Source: Saprospiraceae bacterium
GTDB lineage: Bacteria > Bacteroidota > Bacteroidia > Chitinophagales > Saprospiraceae
Assembly (NCBI GenBank): GCA_016715245.1
Contig: JADKAS010000020.1
Location: forward strand, 24,849-88,848
DNA: 64,000 nt
Reading direction: 5' to 3'
Numbering within the stretch: the stretch's first letter is position 1; each line of letters begins with the position of its first letter. A program made the translations under genes and the position numbers. This document shows, in pieces, positions 18,131 through 26,573 of this stretch. Under the pieces are notes generated by a model that was not told the DNA's origin, made no database searches, and saw nothing but the letters and a program-made list of their open reading frames with translations.

Positions 18131-21100
18131 ATGAGAATTTTAACACTTGCTAAACTTATAAATTTATCAAAGATGATGAATCGGAGTAAGCATTCAATAA
18201 AAACAATTGTGATGTTCATGATGGGAATCATGTATACATTCACTACATCTGCCCAGGTGGATTGCAATTCTATCATGGTATGTAATGATGGCGTGCAGAT
18301 TTCTCTGGATGACAATTGTTCCGTTCCTGTTGTAGCCAGTTTGATACTGGAGGCCCAGGCATATTCGGATGCAATGTATACCGTAGAAGTTAGAACGCCA
18401 AATGGTACCATTGTACCCGGAGCCATCGTTACGAAGGATCACATTGGCATGAATCTTCAGGTAAAGGTTACCTTAAACGGTTGTCCAAATTCCTGCTGGG
18501 GGTATGCTTTGATAGAGGATAAACTTGCTCCGATTATTGAGACTTGTCCATGTACAGAAGCTTTAACTTCACTTTCAGGAACAGTAACCTCCGGGCCGAC
18601 GTACAACAGACCTCAAACCAATGGTTGTGCGGTATTTGACCTCAATAATATTTACACTCTGGATACATTTGCCATTACACAAAGTGCTACAGTAACGCTG
18701 ACTTTAGGTAATGCGCTGACAAGAATTTCTTTGTATTCTGGTACTTTTAATCCGCTAGCCCCTTGTACGAACCTGGTGGCTACCAACCTGACTACTATTA
18801 CAGCGGCATTATTTTCCGCTACTAATTATATTGTAGTTATTAGTTCAGTGGGCGTGAGTGTTCCTCCAACCGGAGAACCTTACAATATTACCATGTCCAG
18901 TACAGCCGGAAGTATTATAGGCTCAACAGCTACCTCTCTTTGTGTGGTTACTTGTGCGAATGAAGCTTCATTCCTCAACCAAACAGCCAACAATGCACAA
19001 AACAGACCGGTTTTCAGAGACAATTGTGACAATACAACATTGACTTATGCAAAATATGATATAGTTGAAAAATTGCCATGTAGTGCAGCTTTTGGTAAAA
19101 AGATCACCAGACAATGGACGGTTAAAGACAGACAAGGAAATACCGTAATTAAAGAGCAGGTGTTTTATATCCAGAAAGGTGATATTAATTTGATTACCTG
19201 GCCGAGAAATTACGACAATATGGATCTTCCGGCATTTACATGTACCAATGCACCTGCGTTGGATGAAGAAGGATTTCCTTTGATTTCAGTGACTGGCAGA
19301 CCTCAGGGAATCGATTGTTCGAATTTTCAGTACTATCATGAAGATTTAAAATTTGAAATATGTGGTGGTGCATACAAAGTACTCAGACAATGGTTTGTCA
19401 TCGACTGGTGTACCGGTGCGGAAGCAAGTCGTAATCAAATTATAAAAGTAGTGGATGACAGACCTATTATCTGTGTTTCTCAACCTGACTTTTATTATGA
19501 AGCTAAAACAGATCCAAATAAATGTACCGGTAGTTTTAAAGTTCCACCTCCAACAGTAGAGTTAGAATGTAGTGAATGGACGTATACTGTCGGGTATAAA
19601 TTAAGATCTCCTTCAGGATTACCATTTGAAAATCCGATTTTTACCAATATAACCGGCAATGCAACCACAGGTTATACTATTTCCGGACTTCCTCAGGATA
19701 CTTCATGGATCGTTTATTTTATTGAAGATGCTTGTGGAAATACAGGAATGTGTTTTACAGAAGTGGTTGTAAAAGATCTTCAGCCACCAACGGCCATCTG
19801 TGAAGGTACCACCACCATAGCTATTTCATTTGATGGGTGGGCAAAATTATATGCAACATCTCTTGATGACCATAGCTTGGACAATTGCGAACTTGATTAT
19901 TTTGAAATCAGAAGAAAAACAACAACGTGTGCCGGATTTGCGAGTGATCTTGAATTTGGAGAGTACGTCAACTTCTGTTGTGCAGATATAACCAATCCTT
20001 CTTCCTTCGTAAAAGTACAGTTGAAAGTATGGGACAAAGCCGGTAATTACAATATTTGTGAGGCAGACGTTCAGGTTCAGGACAAGGTCAGACCAACCCT
20101 TACGTGTCCGCCACCGGCCGTACTTAATTGTGGTCAGGATCACTTAAACCTTGACCTTACAGGAAGACCAACTATATTTAATGATAATTGTAATGTTGAC
20201 ATAACGACTACTCCTCCGGGTGCTCTCGGAAGTTGTGGGTTAGGTACCGTCACAAGAGTATGGACAGCCAGAGACCCTCAAGGTAATTCTATAAGCTGTA
20301 ATCAGTCTATTACCGTAAGGGACCTTGTACCTTTTAACGGAAATGTTAATGTTGCCTGGCCGGCAGATGTATCTGTTTCTTCCTGTGATCTTGATGATGC
20401 TACACCTGAAGCTTTGGAAAGTTTTCCGGAAGCAAGTAATACAGATTGTGCCAATATTGCCATATCCAAAACAGATCAGGTTTTTTACGAAACGCCTGAA
20501 GCATGTATCAAAATTTTACGTACCTGGAGAGTGATAAACTGGTGCAACTACGATCCGGTGAGTGGTCCTCTTTGGGAAAGAACACAAACCATTAAATTAA
20601 TGGGAAGTGATGCACCAAGATTTACTACCCCTTGCGATGATATCACAATAGATGACACAGATAATGATTGTCAGCAAAGAGTTACTCTTTCTGCAACGGC
20701 AGAGGATGCTTGTACTGATGCAAATAACATTCGATACAGATGGAGCATTGACAGAGGTAATAACACCTCTATTGATACCAGTGGAAATGGTAATAATTTA
20801 TCACTGATACTGCCTGTAGGCATTCACAGAGTTAATTTTTACGCTACCAACCGTTGTAAAGTGGAAAGACTTTGTACATACAGAATTACGGTTAGAGACA
20901 GAAAGGCACCAACCCCTATTTGTTACCGTGAAATCGTTTGGGTATTGGAAGAAGGTCCTGGCAATCAGGGTACAGCTGAAGTATGGGCAAGTGATTTTAA
21001 CCTCAAGAGTGAAGACAATTGTGATCTTATGTCTGAATTGAGATATTCATTTAATGCTGCCGGCAACCAACCATCCAGAACATTTACATGTGCGGATGTT

Positions 21101-22483
21101 CTAAACGGACAAGTAGCAAGAATTCCATTGGAAATGTACGTAAGAGATAAGTCAAACAATTCCGATCATTGTGATGTATTCCTCATTCTTCAGGATTCTC
21201 CATTGAGAGACCTGTGTGATGACGTAGAAGATTTACTTCCTAATGTTTCAGGTAGAATAGCTACTTATCTGGAAGATGGTTTGGAAAATACCGAAGTTGG
21301 TTTGGTAAATATGGTCAATGCAGCGTCTGCTAAAAGCATGACAAACCAGGAAGGTTCATATCAGTTTCACGGTGTAAGTACTTTCGACCCTAAAACAATA
21401 GATGCTTTTAAAAATGACGACGCAAACAACGGTGTCTCTACATTGGACTTAGTTCTGATTCAAAGACACATCCTGGGCATTACTCCATTCCAAACTCCAT
21501 ATCAATTACTTGCAGCAGATATTAATAATTCAAGATCAGTAAATACAAGTGACCTTGTATTACTTAGAAAACTTATACTAGGTACCACCGAAAAGTTTGA
21601 AAACAATACATCATGGAGGTTTATTCCTCAGGGATACCAGTTTATTGACCCTGCGTTCCCATATGACTTCCCTTCAAGAGTTGATATTGACTCTTTGTTT
21701 GAAGACAAGTCCAACGTTGATTTTACAGCGGTAAAAGTGGGTGATGTCAACTTCTCTGCAGTGGTAAATGTAAGAACGTTGGAAGCTGAAACCAGAAATA
21801 AAGGTATTACGCTCCTTATGGATGAAAAATCTTATTCTGCCGGTCAGAAAATTTCCATCCCGGTAAAAGTTGGAGAAAATGTTCAGACTTTCGGAACACA
21901 GTTTGCCTTGACTTTTGATCCTTCTACTTTAACATTTGAAGGTTTGAAAGGTAATCTGATGAATATTTCCAAGGACAATATTAATGCTTCAAACGCTGAC
22001 AAGGGAATAGTTCTCGTCAGTTATGACCAGGCAAAGGGGTTGGATGTCAAGGCCAATGAAACCTTGTTTACCATGGAATTTACAGCAAAAACAAATACAG
22101 ACAACAACAACATTCAGCTGCAGTCCGAAAAGCTAAAAGCAGAATGGTATGATGTGGACGGAAATGTATATGCTGTTTCACTTGGATTTACACAAAAAGG
22201 TTATACAGGTACCAACGAAAATCAATTGATGCAAAATGAACCTAACCCGTTCTCTTTGAGTACAAAAATAACATATGAGTTGAAAAATACAGCCAATGTA
22301 AGTATCACCGTATTTGATATGAGTGGAAGAAAAGTATTTGCCTCTACAACAGAAAATGTTGAAAAAGGAACACATACTCTTCAGATTCATGCGGATCAAT
22401 TGGGTAATCAGACAGGAATGTTCTATTACACTATTGAAGCAGGTGAGTTTAAAGCCACTAAAAAAATGATTTTAATCGAGTAA
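18131..22483 (+). CDS. Giant secreted multidomain protein with dockerin pair and T9SS sorting domain (paralog 2)
   Basis: About 1450 residues, a tandem paralog of the preceding gene: both share CWGYA...IEDK, the HYR-like domain series, the dockerin pair and the sorting tail. The frame is open from a GTG at 18068, but that codon lies inside the intergenic stem. ATG 18131 (MRILTLAKL) or ATG 18173 gives a better signal region, ending TFTTSAQ. The dockerin repeats VSTLDLVLIQRHILG and VNTSDLVLLRKLILG are near 1096-1165. A cohesin-like beta region follows (about 1240-1340). The type A sorting domain starts near 1365 (MQNEPNPFSLSTKITYEL) and ends KKMILIE. It should be a T9SS cargo on the cell surface. 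A strong terminator follows. Confidence 0.9.
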   Translation: MRILTLAKLINLSKMMNRSKHSIKTIVMFMMGIMYTFTTSAQVDCNSIMVCNDGVQISLDDNCSVPVVASLILEAQAYSDAMYTVEVRTPNGTIVPGAIVTKDHIGMNLQVKVTLNGCPNSCWGYALIEDKLAPIIETCPCTEALTSLSGTVTSGPTYNRPQTNGCAVFDLNNIYTLDTFAITQSATVTLTLGNALTRISLYSGTFNPLAPCTNLVATNLTTITAALFSATNYIVVISSVGVSVPPTGEPYNITMSSTAGSIIGSTATSLCVVTCANEASFLNQTANNAQNRPVFRDNCDNTTLTYAKYDIVEKLPCSAAFGKKITRQWTVKDRQGNTVIKEQVFYIQKGDINLITWPRNYDNMDLPAFTCTNAPALDEEGFPLISVTGRPQGIDCSNFQYYHEDLKFEICGGAYKVLRQWFVIDWCTGAEASRNQIIKVVDDRPIICVSQPDFYYEAKTDPNKCTGSFKVPPPTVELECSEWTYTVGYKLRSPSGLPFENPIFTNITGNATTGYTISGLPQDTSWIVYFIEDACGNTGMCFTEVVVKDLQPPTAICEGTTTIAISFDGWAKLYATSLDDHSLDNCELDYFEIRRKTTTCAGFASDLEFGEYVNFCCADITNPSSFVKVQLKVWDKAGNYNICEADVQVQDKVRPTLTCPPPAVLNCGQDHLNLDLTGRPTIFNDNCNVDITTTPPGALGSCGLGTVTRVWTARDPQGNSISCNQSITVRDLVPFNGNVNVAWPADVSVSSCDLDDATPEALESFPEASNTDCANIAISKTDQVFYETPEACIKILRTWRVINWCNYDPVSGPLWERTQTIKLMGSDAPRFTTPCDDITIDDTDNDCQQRVTLSATAEDACTDANNIRYRWSIDRGNNTSIDTSGNGNNLSLILPVGIHRVNFYATNRCKVERLCTYRITVRDRKAPTPICYREIVWVLEEGPGNQGTAEVWASDFNLKSEDNCDLMSELRYSFNAAGNQPSRTFTCADVLNGQVARIPLEMYVRDKSNNSDHCDVFLILQDSPLRDLCDDVEDLLPNVSGRIATYLEDGLENTEVGLVNMVNAASAKSMTNQEGSYQFHGVSTFDPKTIDAFKNDDANNGVSTLDLVLIQRHILGITPFQTPYQLLAADINNSRSVNTSDLVLLRKLILGTTEKFENNTSWRFIPQGYQFIDPAFPYDFPSRVDIDSLFEDKSNVDFTAVKVGDVNFSAVVNVRTLEAETRNKGITLLMDEKSYSAGQKISIPVKVGENVQTFGTQFALTFDPSTLTFEGLKGNLMNISKDNINASNADKGIVLVSYDQAKGLDVKANETLFTMEFTAKTNTDNNNIQLQSEKLKAEWYDVDGNVYAVSLGFTQKGYTGTNENQLMQNEPNPFSLSTKITYELKNTANVSITVFDMSGRKVFASTTENVEKGTHTLQIHADQLGNQTGMFYYTIEAGEFKATKKMILIE

Positions 22484-22513
22484 TGTGTTTATAAAATGAT
22501 TCTGGGTTTTACA

Positions 22514-22542
22514 AGCCGGGTATAATTACCCGGCTTTTTTTT
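22514..22542 (+). terminator. Rho-independent terminator of the giant paralog pair
   Basis: Perfect 9-bp stem AGCCGGGTA / TACCCGGCT with loop TAAT, followed directly by eight T (22535-22542). It lies 31 bases after the stop codon of the second giant gene. Confidence 0.9.
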
Positions 22543-22609
22543 GCCTTTTAATGAAAAAAACTGTCATAAAATATAAATTATTAAAAATGAAACAATTATG
22601 TAATGTATA

Positions 22610-22643
22610 TTTGTAACAATATGGAATTAATATCGTATCTTTG
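22610..22643 (+). promoter_or_regulatory. Putative Bacteroidota promoter for the RRM protein
   Basis: TTTG at 22610-22613 and TATCTTTG at 22636-22643, spaced 22 bases, fit the -33/-7 pattern. They would give a leader of about 70 bases, unusually long for this window, containing GTGGGGGTTTGAGC and a 16-T run (22691-22706) just before the ATG. Confidence 0.55.
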
Positions 22644-22722
22644 TTGTGATATTTTGAAATACCATCCAAAAGTGGGGGTTTGAGCAAAGTTTTTTTTTTT
22701 TTTTATTTTTTAATTTTTTATA

Positions 22723-23016
22723 ATGAATATTTTTGTAGCGAAATTAAACTACAGGACTACATCCGAGTCACTCGGAGAATTATTTGCTAACTATGGAGAA
22801 GTTGTTTCTGCCAAAGTTATTACAGACAAAGACACAGGCAGATCTAAAGGATATGCTTTTGTTGAAATGGCAAGTTCTGATGCCGGATTAGCGGCTATCG
22901 CAAACTTAAACGAAACAGAATTTGAAGGTCAGGTTATCGTTTGTAAACAAGCTGAAGACAGACCTCCAAGAAGAGATAACAATAGGAACTTTAATCCTAG
23001 AGGAAGAAATTATTAA
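22723..23016 (+). CDS. RNA-binding protein with a single RRM domain
   Basis: A 97-residue cytoplasmic RNA-binding protein of the short bacterial RRM type known from cyanobacteria and Bacteroidota. RNP2 is MNIFVAKLNY at the N-terminus and RNP1 is SKGYAFVEMA near residue 45. The tail is basic and rich in Arg, Asn and Gly (RPPRRDNNRNFNPRGRNY), which should add non-specific RNA binding. It is monocistronic, with its own promoter, a T-rich leader and a terminator. Such proteins are often abundant and cold- or stress-regulated, but the sequence does not show the condition. Confidence 0.93.
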   Translation: MNIFVAKLNYRTTSESLGELFANYGEVVSAKVITDKDTGRSKGYAFVEMASSDAGLAAIANLNETEFEGQVIVCKQAEDRPPRRDNNRNFNPRGRNY

Positions 23017-23042
23017 TTTTTTTTTTAAAGAGTTATTTCTAC

Positions 23043-23073
23043 AAAGGACTTATCATATTTGATAAGTCCTTTT
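23043..23073 (+). terminator. Terminator of the RRM gene
   Basis: Perfect 13-bp stem AAAGGACTTATCA / TGATAAGTCCTTT with loop TATT, ending in TTTT. It lies 27 bases after the RRM stop. Confidence 0.8.
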
Positions 23074-23107
23074 GTATTTAATCCTGATTTAATACTGAAA
23101 TTTTACC

Positions 23108-23854
23108 ATGCCCGGGGAATTGTATTCCATAGCTCTTGTCAACTATCTCAACGCCAAACCTTTTTTATACGGCCTTCAAAACGGTCCTGACTTGCCTGTA
23201 AAGTTTGATGTTACTTTATTTAATCCTGCGGATTGTGCCCTTGCTTTTTTGGAGGGAAAGGCGGACATGGCTTTGGTTCCGGTAGGCTCACTTCCTGAAC
23301 TTAAAGACTATAAAATCATCACCGACTATGGCATTGCGGCACTGGAAGAAGTAAGAACCGTATGTTTGTTTTCCGATTCCGAACCCAGGGACTGGAAGGA
23401 AGTTTTCCTGGATAATCATTCGAGAACATCCGTTCTTCTGGCACAACTACTGATAAAAAATGTATTGGGAATACAACCGACCTATTCCAAAATTGATGCG
23501 GAGAACTTTCACCCGGCTTCAGGCCAGGCAATACTGCTGATCGGTGACAAAGTTTTTGCCAGGGAAAATGAATTTACCTATTCCTATGATCTGGCAAAAT
23601 TATGGTTTGACTGGACAGGATTGCCGTTTGTATTTGCTGTTTGGGTTGGTAAAAATGATATTCCTGAACACATCACCAGCCATTTAAATACATTGCTGCA
23701 TTACGGAACCTCACGACTCGAAGAGGTCATAAAAGAAAACGGTACCGACCCAAATTTATTGAGGGAATACTATCACCGATATATACAATACAGGCTTGAC
23801 GAAAACCACCACAGAGGTTTGTTACATTTTCTCGACCTGATAAAAAAAGTCTAA
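23108..23854 (+). CDS. mqnA: Chorismate dehydratase-like menaquinone biosynthesis protein (MqnA family)
   Basis: A 248-residue periplasmic-binding-protein-fold enzyme of the MqnA/MqnD family, which starts the futalosine route to menaquinone by dehydrating chorismate. The N-terminus IALVNYLNAKPFLYGL and the EGKADMALVPVGSLPEL stretch (near 54-72) are typical of MqnA rather than MqnD. Later WFDWTGLPFVFAVW also fits. Menaquinone is the expected electron acceptor of the b558-type succinate dehydrogenase encoded at the start of the window. No other mqn gene is visible here. Confidence 0.88.
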   Translation: MPGELYSIALVNYLNAKPFLYGLQNGPDLPVKFDVTLFNPADCALAFLEGKADMALVPVGSLPELKDYKIITDYGIAALEEVRTVCLFSDSEPRDWKEVFLDNHSRTSVLLAQLLIKNVLGIQPTYSKIDAENFHPASGQAILLIGDKVFARENEFTYSYDLAKLWFDWTGLPFVFAVWVGKNDIPEHITSHLNTLLHYGTSRLEEVIKENGTDPNLLREYYHRYIQYRLDENHHRGLLHFLDLIKKV

Positions 23855-23891
23855 TGATGTTGGGGTCCGGTGTAATAACCAAAATAAAAAT

Positions 23892-24593
23892 TTATTTCCC
23901 GAATACTTTTTTCAGTAGGTCGGAAGTTCTCTGATTCACATCGGTTCGGATTCCTTTTTCTTTAACTGCTATTAAAGAAAAGAGCCCCTCCAATGCTTTG
24001 TGGTTTACGTGTGCATCCAGTTCGGGGTTCAGTTTTTTGACAAAAGGTATATTGTTGTACGCTTTTACCACAGATGCCCAGTATGTTCGAGCATTGATTT
24101 CGTCCAGTGCTTCCCGTACGACAGGTAAAAAGGCGTCGTAAAGAGGTTGTCTGGATGTTTTTTCCAGGTACAAAGTAGCGGCATTGTCTTCACCTCTTAC
24201 AATAGAAGTGGCATCCTGAATCGTCATTTGTTTGATGGCATTGACAAAAATAGGTGTTGCTTTTTTAGCTGCCAGTTCGGCGGCTTTATTCATCTGATCG
24301 ATGAGTTTGGTTTCTACATCCTGAAACCCCGGCACCATTTTTACTTTGGAAATGATTTGTTTTGCTTCTTCAGGAATCAGTATTTTGTAAGGAGATTCAA
24401 GATATCCCTTTTCAGCAGACAGTTTATTGACCGCTTCTCCCACACCCAGTTCGAGGGCCTCTTTTAAACCGGAGGCGTAGTCCGTTTGCCCCTGATCCTG
24501 CAACGTATTTTTTGCTTTATTGAGAAGATCTTTAAATTGGGCATTTCCCGAAAGGGCAAACAACATTAAAATAGAAAAAAGGGCTGATCTCAT
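23892..24593 (-). CDS. DUF4197 domain protein, exported
   Basis: A 233-residue protein with an N-terminal signal peptide (MRSALFSILMLFALSGNAQF). The rest is the DUF4197 domain: GLKEALELGVGEAVNKLS, YKILIPEEAKQIISKV, VRGEDNAATLYLEKTSR and the C-terminal IRTDVNQRTSDLLKKVFGK. It is an alpha-helical periplasmic or secreted protein of unknown role, found widely in Bacteroidota and Proteobacteria. It is convergent with mqnA and has no clear operon partner. Confidence 0.9.
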   Translation of the reverse strand: MRSALFSILMLFALSGNAQFKDLLNKAKNTLQDQGQTDYASGLKEALELGVGEAVNKLSAEKGYLESPYKILIPEEAKQIISKVKMVPGFQDVETKLIDQMNKAAELAAKKATPIFVNAIKQMTIQDATSIVRGEDNAATLYLEKTSRQPLYDAFLPVVREALDEINARTYWASVVKAYNNIPFVKKLNPELDAHVNHKALEGLFSLIAVKEKGIRTDVNQRTSDLLKKVFGK

Positions 24594-24748
24594 GATGTAT
24601 TTTAGGAATGAAACGAAAAAATTGCCAATAGGTTTCTGAAAATTGTGTTAAAGTTTTTTTTATGCTTATGTGTCTCCTTATTGATATAGAACTATAAAAA
24701 CTATAAAACCATTACCCAGAAATAAAATAATGCCTTTATTATTTCAGT

Positions 24749-24776
24749 TGTTTGGTTTTTAAAATACTAACTTTGT
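24749..24776 (+). promoter_or_regulatory. Putative promoter for corA
   Basis: TTG at 24749-24751 and TAACTTTG at 24769-24776 are 17 bases apart, a slightly short fit to the Bacteroidota pattern. The -7 box ends 15 bases before the corA ATG, as seen for ribF. Confidence 0.5.
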
Positions 24777-24791
24777 AAAAAATTTAGAGAA

Positions 24792-25868
24792 ATGGGTATT
24801 TCATTTTCCAAAAAAAAACGAAGAATAAGCAAAAAAGGACTTCCGCCCGGCAGTAAAATATATACAGGCGGCGGTTCAGAAAATGAGGTGTCCATCACCG
24901 TTCACAAATATCGCGAAAATTATCTGGAAAAATTTGTGATCCACACAGAGGAAATTGACGAAGTTTTTTCAGAAAAAGAAAATAATATCTGGGTAGATAT
25001 TGATGGAATTCACGATGTGGAAAAAGTGGTACATATCTGCGAAAAACTGGACATTCACTTGCTTCACCAGGAGGATATACTCAATGTTTTTCAAAGACCA
25101 AAACTCGAAGAGGAAGATGACTATACCCTGCTTATACTTAAAATGATACATCCATTAAACGAGGTCCAAATGAGTTCTGAGGTAGAACAATTGGGTTTTG
25201 TTCTTAAGGATAATATTTTAATTACTTTTCAGGAAAAAACAGGAGATGTTTTTGATCCGATAAGAGAAAGATTCCAAAAAACAGGATCCAGAATAAGGGC
25301 CAAAAATGTGGATTATTTGTGTTACGTACTGTTTGATGTGGTAGTGGACAGTTATATTGAAAACCTGATAAAACTTGAAGAGGTTCAGGACAAAATGGAA
25401 GAGGAAATGATCCTGGAAATTTCTAAATACGATTTACAAAATATTCAGGCACTCAAAAAAGTATTGCTCGAACATAAAAAAGCCATCTGGCCACTTAAAG
25501 AACTGATGCCCAAATTGTTGCGCAGTAATAAAAATTGGGTTAAAGAAGAAAACCATAAATATTTTTATGACCTTCATGATCATGTTTTGCAAGCCCACGA
25601 AATGCTGGACAGCCAGATGGAAGTGCACAATGGCATCAAGGATCTTTACCTCCACAGGATGAACCGGGAAATTAATAATGTGATGAAAATGCTTACGATT
25701 ATTTCCACCATTTTTATTCCGCTGACTTTTATTGCGGGGGTGTATGGAATGAACTTTAAAAATATGCCTGAAATCTATACTGAATACGGTTATTTTATTA
25801 CTGTGGGCATTATGATAATTATCGGTGTTTCTTTTTTCGTGTATTTCCGATTAAAAAAATGGACATAA
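24792..25868 (+). CDS. corA: CorA-family magnesium/cobalt transporter
   Basis: A 358-residue pentameric divalent-cation channel of the inner membrane. The N-terminal two thirds is cytoplasmic (VWVDIDGIHDVEKV-like region, long charged helices). Two C-terminal membrane helices follow, with the selectivity signature YGMNFKNMPE near residues 318-327 between them. It ends with the basic tail FRLKKWT. The start is ATG at 24792. It stands alone upstream of the metal efflux block. Confidence 0.94.
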   Translation: MGISFSKKKRRISKKGLPPGSKIYTGGGSENEVSITVHKYRENYLEKFVIHTEEIDEVFSEKENNIWVDIDGIHDVEKVVHICEKLDIHLLHQEDILNVFQRPKLEEEDDYTLLILKMIHPLNEVQMSSEVEQLGFVLKDNILITFQEKTGDVFDPIRERFQKTGSRIRAKNVDYLCYVLFDVVVDSYIENLIKLEEVQDKMEEEMILEISKYDLQNIQALKKVLLEHKKAIWPLKELMPKLLRSNKNWVKEENHKYFYDLHDHVLQAHEMLDSQMEVHNGIKDLYLHRMNREINNVMKMLTIISTIFIPLTFIAGVYGMNFKNMPEIYTEYGYFITVGIMIIIGVSFFVYFRLKKWT

Positions 25869-26008
25869 AAATTGAAAGTAGCTGAAACTATCCATTTATT
25901 TAAAAAAATTCCTGATCAATATGATTGGATGATGGAATAAGGTGGAGATCATCAAACTTTAACGTATTCTTAGTACAGTATTTGCCGAAATATGTGTATC
26001 TTTGTACT

Positions 26009-26395
26009 ATGAATTTTGTTCTGGCAAAAATATTACTCTTTATTTGTGTGTTTTCTTTCACTCCTCTGAAAGAAATCTGTAAAATTCCGTTGCTGGTTTT
26101 ACATTACTCAAATCACCTTAAAGAAAATCCGGCTATGTCTTTAGCTGAATTTTTTGATATGCATTACCTCCGTGGGATGGTTTTAGATGAAGACTTTGAG
26201 CAGGATCAGCAATTACCTTTTAAAACGATGGATTTTACAACCCTTTCGGTATTTGTTTTGTCAGAAAAAAAGGATATTTTATTACCACAACCATCGTTAG
26301 TAAAGGTATATAAAAATAAGTTAAACGCAGTTTATTTATTTTTCAAAGAAGAATCGCACCTCTCCGGTGTTTTCCACCCTCCCAGGATTTCCTAA
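26009..26395 (+). CDS. Small predicted exported protein at the head of the metal efflux block
   Basis: A 128-residue protein of no assigned function. The N-terminus (MNFVLAKILLFICVFSFTP) looks like a signal peptide or membrane anchor. The body has LLVLHYSNHLKENPAMSLAEFFDMHYLRG with several His, Asp and Glu, which recalls small proteins found beside metal efflux genes in Bacteroidota; a metal-binding role is inferred. I chose ATG 26009 over the upstream frame start at 25925 because the signal-like segment begins there. The box TATCTTTG (25997-26004) sits only 4 bases before this ATG, hinting at a leaderless or nearly leaderless transcript. Confidence 0.65.
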   Translation: MNFVLAKILLFICVFSFTPLKEICKIPLLVLHYSNHLKENPAMSLAEFFDMHYLRGMVLDEDFEQDQQLPFKTMDFTTLSVFVLSEKKDILLPQPSLVKVYKNKLNAVYLFFKEESHLSGVFHPPRIS

Positions 26396-26542
26396 AGTAA
26401 ACATAAGATTATTGAAGGCTAACTTTTAATTGGCCTGAAATTATATGGGTACATACTGAATGTCTACACTTTTCAGGATTGTATCTGTTGATGTACCTTT
26501 TATATTATAAACTGCCGATATGGTATTGTAATTAATGCCAAA

Positions 26543-26554
26543 GTGCAGTTGCAC
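26543..26554 (+). promoter_or_regulatory. Short inverted repeat before czcA
   Basis: GTGCA-GT-TGCAC lies 20 bases upstream of the CzcA ATG. It could be an operator half-site pair or chance; there is no independent support. Confidence 0.2.
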
Positions 26555-26573
26555 AGGAAATTTATTATAAAGT

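Noticed and set aside
25981..26004. TTTG (25981-25984) with TATCTTTG (25997-26004) as a full promoter
   Set aside because: The spacing of 12 bases is too short for a -33/-7 pair; only the -7 box is kept as a hint.
26448..26497. Inverted repeat GGTACAT / ATGTACC before czcA
   Set aside because: Seven bases with a 36-base loop is expected by chance in this AT-rich DNA.
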